Assembly: GCA_945952115.1 (NCBI GenBank)
Contig: CAMFHA010000008.1
Span: forward strand, 1-52,150
DNA: 52,150 nucleotides
Direction of reading: 5' to 3'
Source: an uncultured Legionella sp.
GTDB lineage: Bacteria > Pseudomonadota > Gammaproteobacteria > Legionellales > Legionellaceae
Shown here: in pieces, positions 24,201-33,200 of the stretch
Position numbering within the stretch: the stretch's first letter is position 1
How the letters are laid out: every line of letters starts with the position of its first letter
Notes under the pieces: generated by a model
Database searches by the model: none
Told to the model about the DNA's origin: nothing
The model's input: only the letters and a program-made list of their open reading frames with translations
Program-made: the position numbers and the translations under genes

Positions 24201-27200
24201 TTTTCTACATTTAGCTCTTCAACCAATTTTTCAAAGGGTAGATCTTGATGTTGTTGAACAGCTATTAAGTTATGTTGAACTTGAGATATAAACTCTAGAA
24301 CATTGTTTTCTTGATTAATATTTTCTCGCAGAGCTAGACTATTGACAAAAAATCCTATTAAATCTTCTATTCCTGCATAATGCCGATTAGCGATGGGTGT
24401 CCCTACTACAATATCATCTTGACCACTATATTTACTGAGCAAAATATAAAAACCAGATAGCAAAATAGCATATAATGAGCACTCCTGCTTTCTTGATAAA
24501 GCTCTTAGTTGAGTTGCTAAAGACTCATTAATACTAAATAAAACATCATCACCCAAATAGGATATTTGCTTAGGCCTTAATTTATCTGTGGACAAAGTAA
24601 ATGTCTCGTACCCTCGCAATCTCAATAGCCAATAACTTAATTGTTTTTCGAGTTCTTCCCCTTGTAAATATTCTCTTTGCCATACACTAAAATCTTTATA
24701 CTGAACAGATAAGGCTGGCAAATTTTTACCGTAATAAAGGCTACTAATTTCTCTAAACAAGATATCCATAGACCAGCCATCTGAGGCTATATGATGGATA
24801 TTCACTAAAATATAGATCGCATTTTTTTTATGATAAAAGTTAATTCTTATAGGAAAGTTCTTTTGCAAATCAAAAGGGGTATGAATATCCTGTTCTAATT
24901 GCTTATCAATATCTATTTCTGTGTAATCATATTCATTAATCTTAAGCTTATCATCAATAACAATTTGATAATATTCATCCTTTTCTTGTTTAAATATAGT
25001 TCTTAAAATCTCTTGTCTTTGAATAACTTGTTGGATTGCAATCGTTAATCTATCTTTATCTAAACCTTCTTGCAATTCAATAAATATAGGAATGTGGTAA
25101 GCGTTAGTCCCTTTTTCATATTGCTCAATAAACCAAAGTCGCTCTTGTGCGAAAGAGAGGGGATATTGCTTTAAATATTTTGGCGTAATTATTATATCTA
25201 TATTTCGGTGTAAACTTAAAAAATCTATTAATTTGGATACGGTTTTATACTTGAAAATATCTGCTATAGCTACATTAAAATCTAATAACTTCCTTATTTG
25301 ATGTGATAACTTTATCGCTAAAATGGAATTTCCACCCAGTCTGAAGAAATCATCTGCTATGCCAACTTTATCAAGATTTAATATTTCTTGCCAAATGTGA
25401 CATAATTTCATTTCTAAATTTGTTTTTGGTGCTATAAACTCATCTTTATTCGCATGCTCAGGATCAGGGAGTGCCTTTATATCTAATTTACCATTTGAGG
25501 TTAAAGGAAATTTTTCCAATTTTATATAATGATTTGGAAGCATGTAAGCCGGTAGATACATTGATAAATATGATTCATATTGCTTAAAGTCTTCACTTTT
25601 GTCATTCTGATTTGTAATAAAATACGCAATCAATTGATTACTTTTGATAATAACTAACGACTTCTCTATTTCCTTTATCATGGTAAGCCTAGAAGATACC
25701 TCTTCTAATTCAACTCTGTAACCATTCAATTTAACTTGTTGGTCCTTTCGACCTTCAAATTCCATATATCCACAGTTGCTCCACTTACCTAAATCACCTG
25801 TTTTATATAACCTTCCTAATCTGTTATGTTGAATAAAGCTTACTTTACTTTTCTCTTCGTCGTTCCAATAACCTAATGCAACACCCTCTCCACCAATATA
25901 AATTTCGCCAACCACACCAACAGGACAATGTTCTTTAAAACTATTAAGAACATACATCTTTTGATTTGGCATTGCACATCCATAAGGGATGGATGACCAG
26001 TCTGGTTTAATTTTATCAATTTCATACCATATTGACCAAATCGCCCCTTCAGTCGCCCCACCCAAACTCATTACGAGAGTATTTGGGGCGTACATTTTGA
26101 TTTGCTCTGGAAGTGTTATCGGAATCCAATCGCCACTCATTAACACAACTTTCAGAGTGTCTAACACCTTACCAGCGTCATTCACGTAATCAATTAATAA
26201 CTGCATAAGTTGCGGAACGGTATTCCATACTGTTATTCGATGCTGAATAATTAAATCATACCAATGCTTAGGCTCTTTTATTATTTTCTGATCCGGAAAT
26301 ATGATTGTTCCTCCAGCTGCAAGCATACCGAAAATATCGTAAACTGACAAATCAAAACTCAACTCTGATATAGCTAGGACTTTATCTTCTTTGCTAATAT
26401 TAAACTTATTATTAACAGAAGTAATCGTATTAACAGCATTTTTATGTGATATAGTTACACCCTTGGGTTTCCCTGTACTGCCTGAAGTAAAAATCACATA
26501 AGCAACATCCTCTAAATTTATTTTAGAAAATTTTCCTTCAGCCACTTTCGGTTGATATTTAATAACATCTTCAATAATCAACCAATTGTATTTAAACTCA
26601 AGATTGCTCTCTTTAATGGATCTATTAAATTCAAGTTGTGATATCAATACAGTATTAACTAACCCTTCTTCTAATACCTCATCAATTCGACCTTTTGGCC
26701 AATCCATGTTTATTGGTAAATATGCTGCGCTTGATTGTATAATACCCAATATAGACACAACTTGTTGATAACCTTTTTCACTCAACACACCAATTAAACA
26801 ATTAGATTTACACAATCCATGATCATGTAAATACCTAGCAATATGATAACTAGATCGTTTTATGTCATGATAAGTATATATGCCCTTAGTATCTACGAGT
26901 GCAATTCTTCTTAGTTTTTGACTTAGATTTGATAAACAGAGATCAAATAGGTTTAGTGTTACTGATGGTTGAAAATTGCTGTTTGCTTTATCAATAACAG
27001 CTTTGTCCTTCTCTGAAAGACCTATCTCTGGCAATGCCTTTTGCCAATCTAATTCCGCCAAGCTTTCTATCAAATTGCAATAATCAGCGTGCATTTGCTT
27101 AATAATTACAGGATCAAATAATTGCTCCACATAATCCCATTCAGCAACAAAACCTTCTTCAGTTTGATAAGCTTTATTATCTAAATATACTTGTGACGTT

Positions 27201-30200
27201 TGAGTAATGGAATAACCAACGCCTATATAATCCTCAAAAGAAGATTTAAAATTTTTATTTCCCAACACACTGGTTAAAACCACTGGAGATAAAGATTGAT
27301 TTTGAGCCATACCTAACTCTTTGCGAATCAACCTCTGGAAATCAACACCATCAAATAGGTTATTTTCAATATCTTCCCATAACTCAGCATGAACTGCATG
27401 AATGTCAGTCTGAATATCTCCTTCAATATTTCGCTTAAAATTAAACAATTCTAGTACAGTAAAATCGCCTAAAATATCATTCACTTGCTCATGTAAAGGT
27501 AAGCGATTAAATAAGGTTAAGTTCACACAAAACTTAGGTTCACCACTCCATTTAGATAAAATTTGTCCATACACATACAAAACAACAGAAGTCAAACTTA
27601 CATTATAGTATTTTGCTTTATTTTCAATTTTTTGCCATTGCGTTTGAGAAATCGTTTTAGTTAAACGTACAAACTTAGGATGACTCACATTACTTGGATT
27701 GACAAGCATCGGCAATTTAGTATCAAAATTATACTCATTTAATTTTTTAGCCCAGTATTGTTCTGCTTCAAAATAAAATTTGCTTGATCTAACTTCTTTA
27801 TATTTCAATGTATAGTCTCTAAAATTAATCTTTAGCTCAGGTAATTCAACTTGCTCCATCTCTTCAGCATTATATAGTTGGGCTAACTCATTAAAGAACA
27901 TCCCCATACTGGTCGCATCCATGATTAAAGCATCGAAACTCCAATGTAAAATATAGTGATCTTCAAATTGGCTAATTTCATAATCAAACAAGGGCCATTG
28001 GTGAACTTGATATACCTTATGAGATAAACGACTACGAATAGCCTCTAGCTCAAATTGATCAACTTTACCATGCACAATAACATTATAATTTTCGACGTTA
28101 GGTAAAATATATTGAGCATCATCTTTAATTATTGTTCTTAGTGCATCATGGCGTTGAATAAGCTTATTAACTGCTGCTTCAAATCGATAACTATCAATTT
28201 TACTAAATAATAATTCTGAATAACAATGCGTAGATACATTACCCATCTCAAAGTTATCTAATCGCCCATATAGATAAGCTTGCTGGATGTTTGTTAAGTC
28301 AAACGGCTCATTTACATTAATATTGCCTTCAGTAATCAAATAATCTTGATAATAGAAACAACCTAAAGATTTTTTGATTAAATTAGCTAATTTTGCAAGC
28401 GTTCTAAATTTAAAGACATCTTTAATAGAGAGTTGAGAACCCAATTTAACATTTACTAGACTTACAAAACGAATCGCTAGAATAGAGTTACCACCAATTT
28501 TAAAAAAATCATCTTCAACACCTACTTTTTTAAGATTTAAAACTTCTTCCCAAAGAGTGCATAATTTTTTTTCTAAGTCTGTAGTCGGTGCTACAAAACT
28601 ATTTTCATTGATAAACTCAGGTTCAGGCAACGCCTTTCTATCTAATTTACCATTTATAGTAAGAGGTAGCTTTTCTAATAGTATGTAGTGCTCCGGAATC
28701 ATATAATTTGGCAACTTAGTACTTAAATACGACTTAAGTTCTTTTCCTAATTTATTTTCCAGCAATTTAGAGCTGACCAATGGGTTGTTAGCTAAGTCTG
28801 TTTTTTGGACATTGTGCTTAAAATCAATACAAACTCTTAGATTTACACCATTGGTCTCTTTGTACCCAATAATATTAAGATATAATGGGTTATGGATATC
28901 TAATAATAATTTAAGCTTATAGCCTTTTTCTTCTACTTTTTCTATTATTTCGTTAAGGCTTAATATATTATCACAATCGCTTTTACTTATTGCCAGCTCA
29001 TTGTTATAGAACTTATTATATTCTAGATAGTCTTGTACAATCCTTTTATTTAAGTATTTTACAATGAAATAATCAGAGTTAGTCTGTGCATTAGCATAAC
29101 CAGCAAAATCTGTTATTTTAACGATTTGAGATTCATCTATGTTAATACTAGAATTTCTATTGTGATCACTTTCTTTCTTTTTGTTAATATATAGTATTAC
29201 ATCATACCTATAATTATTCATCTCATGATTAGCTTTACCTATCTTAGGCATAACTTCTACATGTGTAATAAATTTATTTAAGTTTTTTAAACATATAAAA
29301 TATTCTGGGGCAACGAGCAATTCATTATCTCTCTTTGCTAAATAGTCTACCTCCTTAGTTGTTGTTTCGCCTTTATAGTTTAATACTGAATAATGAAAAC
29401 ATTTTAATAATCTGTAATCTCTTATATCCCCAATAAATAACTGTCCTACATCTTTCATATTAGATATCAGTTCTGTGATAACTAATTCTAGATAATCTAA
29501 ATTTGGAAAGTATTGAACTACTGAATTCATGACTACTGTATCATAGGTTTTTTCAAACACCTCATATGGCAACTCATTCGCCGCACAAACATAAGTAGAA
29601 ACTTTATTACCATACCCAAACTGCCTAACAACATCATTAGTGTAATCTATAACATTTTTAGAAAAATCAGTCGCATAATAATAATCACAACCATCAATTA
29701 CGTTAAATAAAACTAGCCCACTACCACTACCAACCTCTAATATTACCTTTGGCTTTAACTCTTTAATCCTATCTGTTGTCGCATTTATCCATTCCAGCAT
29801 ATCTGTTTTATCTATCGGCTTTTCCGTATATGAGCTATTCCAGCCTTTTATGTTTTGCTTAAAATTATCAATATCCAATGATAAATATTCTGATTCATAA
29901 ACGGTTTCCCATTTATTTATAAAGCCCTCTGTGTCAGTCTTTTTTAAATTTAATGCTTTTACACAGTACGCTATTAAGTATTTATTTCCAGTTTTATTAC
30001 CATTGTTGTCTGCATGCTCCTTAACAATCACTATGCTTTGCTTTATTCCTTTATAGTTTGACAGAACACTTTCTATTTCTCCTAATTCAATCCTGTATCC
30101 CCTAAGTTTAATCTGAAAATCATTACGCCCTATATACTCTAAATTACCATTAGATGTCCACCTTACTAGATCTCCAGTTTTATACAACTTCTCATTTTTA

Positions 30201-33200
30201 CCAAATATCTTTTTGTTTTCAGTCTTAAATGGGTTATCAATAAATTTTTCAGCTGTTAATTCAGGCCTATTTAAATAGCCCCTAGCCAAACCTACTCCCC
30301 CTAAGTACAACTCACCTATTGCACCAATAGGCAAAGGGTTCAAATTTCTATCCAATACGTAGCAAACTGTATTATAAATAGGAGAACCTATTAAATTTAC
30401 ATTCCCTTCTATTATTTTTGTACCTGTTGCATATATGGTTATTTCTGTTGGCCCATAATAATTGTATAGGTTGCATTGCGTTGACCAGTATTTACCCGTA
30501 ACTGAATTACATGGTTCTCCAGCATACACTATACCAAATAGTGTAGTGTATTTAATCTTTGGCAAATCAGACAATAGCACTGGAGGTAGATATACATAAT
30601 TAATACTATTTTTTAAAATATATTTACTAATCAACAACGGATCTCTTCTGACCTCTTCACTGAGTAGGTGCAACACACCTCCTCTGCACAGCACAACAAA
30701 AAATTCTGACACAGAGACATCAAAAGTGTATGATGTCCAGGCCGTTACTTTATTTCCTTTTTTAAAATCATATATTTTGTCCAATGATAATATAGTATTT
30801 AATACGCTCTTATGTTCAATCATAACTCCTTTTGGATTACCCGTTGTACCTGATGTATATATGACATAGGCTAAATTCGCACTTGTTGTAACAGTTTTTG
30901 GGTTAGAATCAGCTTGCAACAATAATTGCTCTTGCATTTCTTGACTATCTATTACCAATACTTTTTTTCGTTGATTAGCATTCATATCAGATAAATTAAC
31001 ATTTATTTTAATTAGCTTTTTTAATCTCTCTTCATGCACTGCATTTGTTAAAACCACTTTACCACCGGTGTCTTTAAGTATATATTGGATTCTCTCGTCA
31101 GGATAACTTGGGTCTATAGGGACATATGCACCCCCTGCCTTTAATACTGCAAGAATAGCTATTAACATATGTTCATTTCTATCTAAACATAATAATACTA
31201 ATGTATCAGCTTTAATTTTTTGATTTTTAATTAGATAATTTGCCAATTTATTAGATAATTTATTCAGTGTTTTGTATGATATTTCCTTCTCATTGTAAAC
31301 CATCGCGATGTTATCAAGATGTATTTCCACCTGTTCTTCAAACAGTTTATTTATTGTTTTATCGTCGGGATAAACTCTATCTGTTTGATTCCATCGACAC
31401 ATTATCTTGTCGTATTGTTTCTGATCTAAATAATTTATATTTTTTATTTTTGTTTGGCCTTGCTTTAATCTATTCTTTGAAAGCATAGCTAATTGATATA
31501 ATATGTTTGTATATGTTTTTACATATTGACTAATTGTTTCCTCTGCATATAGGCTAACTGCATAATTAAATAATCCTCTTAGCTGCAACTGACTATCATC
31601 TATAAATAGAGCTGTGTCAAATTTTGTAACATTAAATATGCTACTTGCAGTTTGATGCCCATGTAATACATTAAACAGATCGGTATCAATATTATCTGTT
31701 GATTTATTTTCTTTATTATAAAGCATACCTCCAAAACTTTGCACAGTGAACATTACTTGAAATATTGGATGCCTACTGGTGTCTTTATTTACATCCAATT
31801 CTTCTACTAATCTTTCAAAAGGTAAATCTTGATGTAATTGAGCTTCTACTACTTCTTGACCAATTCTTTGAATAAATTCTATTATTGATACATTGGAGTC
31901 TATTTTTGTCCTTAGTACTAACACGTTTACAAAAAATCCAATTAAGTTTTCTATCTGATTATAATGTCTATTCGCGATAGGAGCACCTAGTACAATATCG
32001 TCTTGATTACTATAAGCTCCTAACATCAGATAATAACCACTTAAGAGTAGACTATATAAGCTCACATTTAGCTCTTTAGCCAGTTCTCTTAATTTTCTAG
32101 ATGTATCTTCTACAATCTCAAAATGGATATATGAACCTTTGTAATCGATCTGGCTTGGTCTTTTTTTATCAGTAGCTAAATTTAATGTCTCATAACCATA
32201 TAATTTCTTCTTCCAATAATTTAACTGTTCATCTAATTTTTTACCGCTCAAATAATTTCTTTGCCATAAAGCAAAATCCTTATATTGGATATTTAATTCT
32301 GGTAAGCTTAGCTCAGAATCTAAGCCTTGAAAACGCTCTAAATGATATTTATAATATGCACGTAAATCCCTTAATAGTATATCAAGAGACCAGCCATCAA
32401 AAGCTATATGATGAATATTTATGCTTAAGTAGCACTGTGCTGTATTTATGCTGTTATCAACAGCCATCTTGTATATACAAACTCTAATTGGATATTTAGT
32501 ACTTAAATCGTATACATGATTTATTTCCTTACTAAGTTCTATATCTAATATTGAATGATTTATTATATTTATCTCGTTTATCTCTAGTGGATATTCTTTT
32601 TCATCTATCACCAATTGATAACCTTTTCCTTCAGCACTTTCTTTGATTAAAGTTCTCAGTATTTCGTGTCTAGCCACAACGCTATTAATACTAGATTTTA
32701 ATATTTCTAAATTAATCTTATTAGATAGTCTAAATATCATAGGAACATTATAAGCATTAGTACCTTGCTCATATTTTTCAATAAACCATAATCTCTCTTG
32801 AGCAAAAGATAATATTTGCTCCTCACTTTTAATAAAAATAGACTTATTTATTATTATCGTATCCTCGACATTTTGTGAAAGATAGTGAGACAGCTTCTTT
32901 ATGCTATTATGCTTAAAAATTGTTGACAGTATGATGTTACTGCCTACTTCAGTATTTAACTTCCCTAACAGTCTTATGGCTAAAATACTATTACCGCCGA
33001 GCCTAAAAAAATCCTCTTCTATTCCTATTTTATCAGCAGGCAAATCTAATATTTCTGCCCAAACCTTACAAACTCTTTTTTCCAATTCATTTCTGGGTGC
33101 CACATAGGTATCAATATTTGTAAATTTAGGATCGGGTAATGCCTTTCTATCAATTTTACCGCTGGCAGTCAATGGGAAACTGTCCACTCTTACCAAAGCA

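Noticed and set aside
28800..29915. Possible oxidase or ketoreductase insertion in A6
   Set aside because: The inserted segment has a SAM-binding EVGSGSG motif and the position between A8 and A10 typical of N-methyltransferases.
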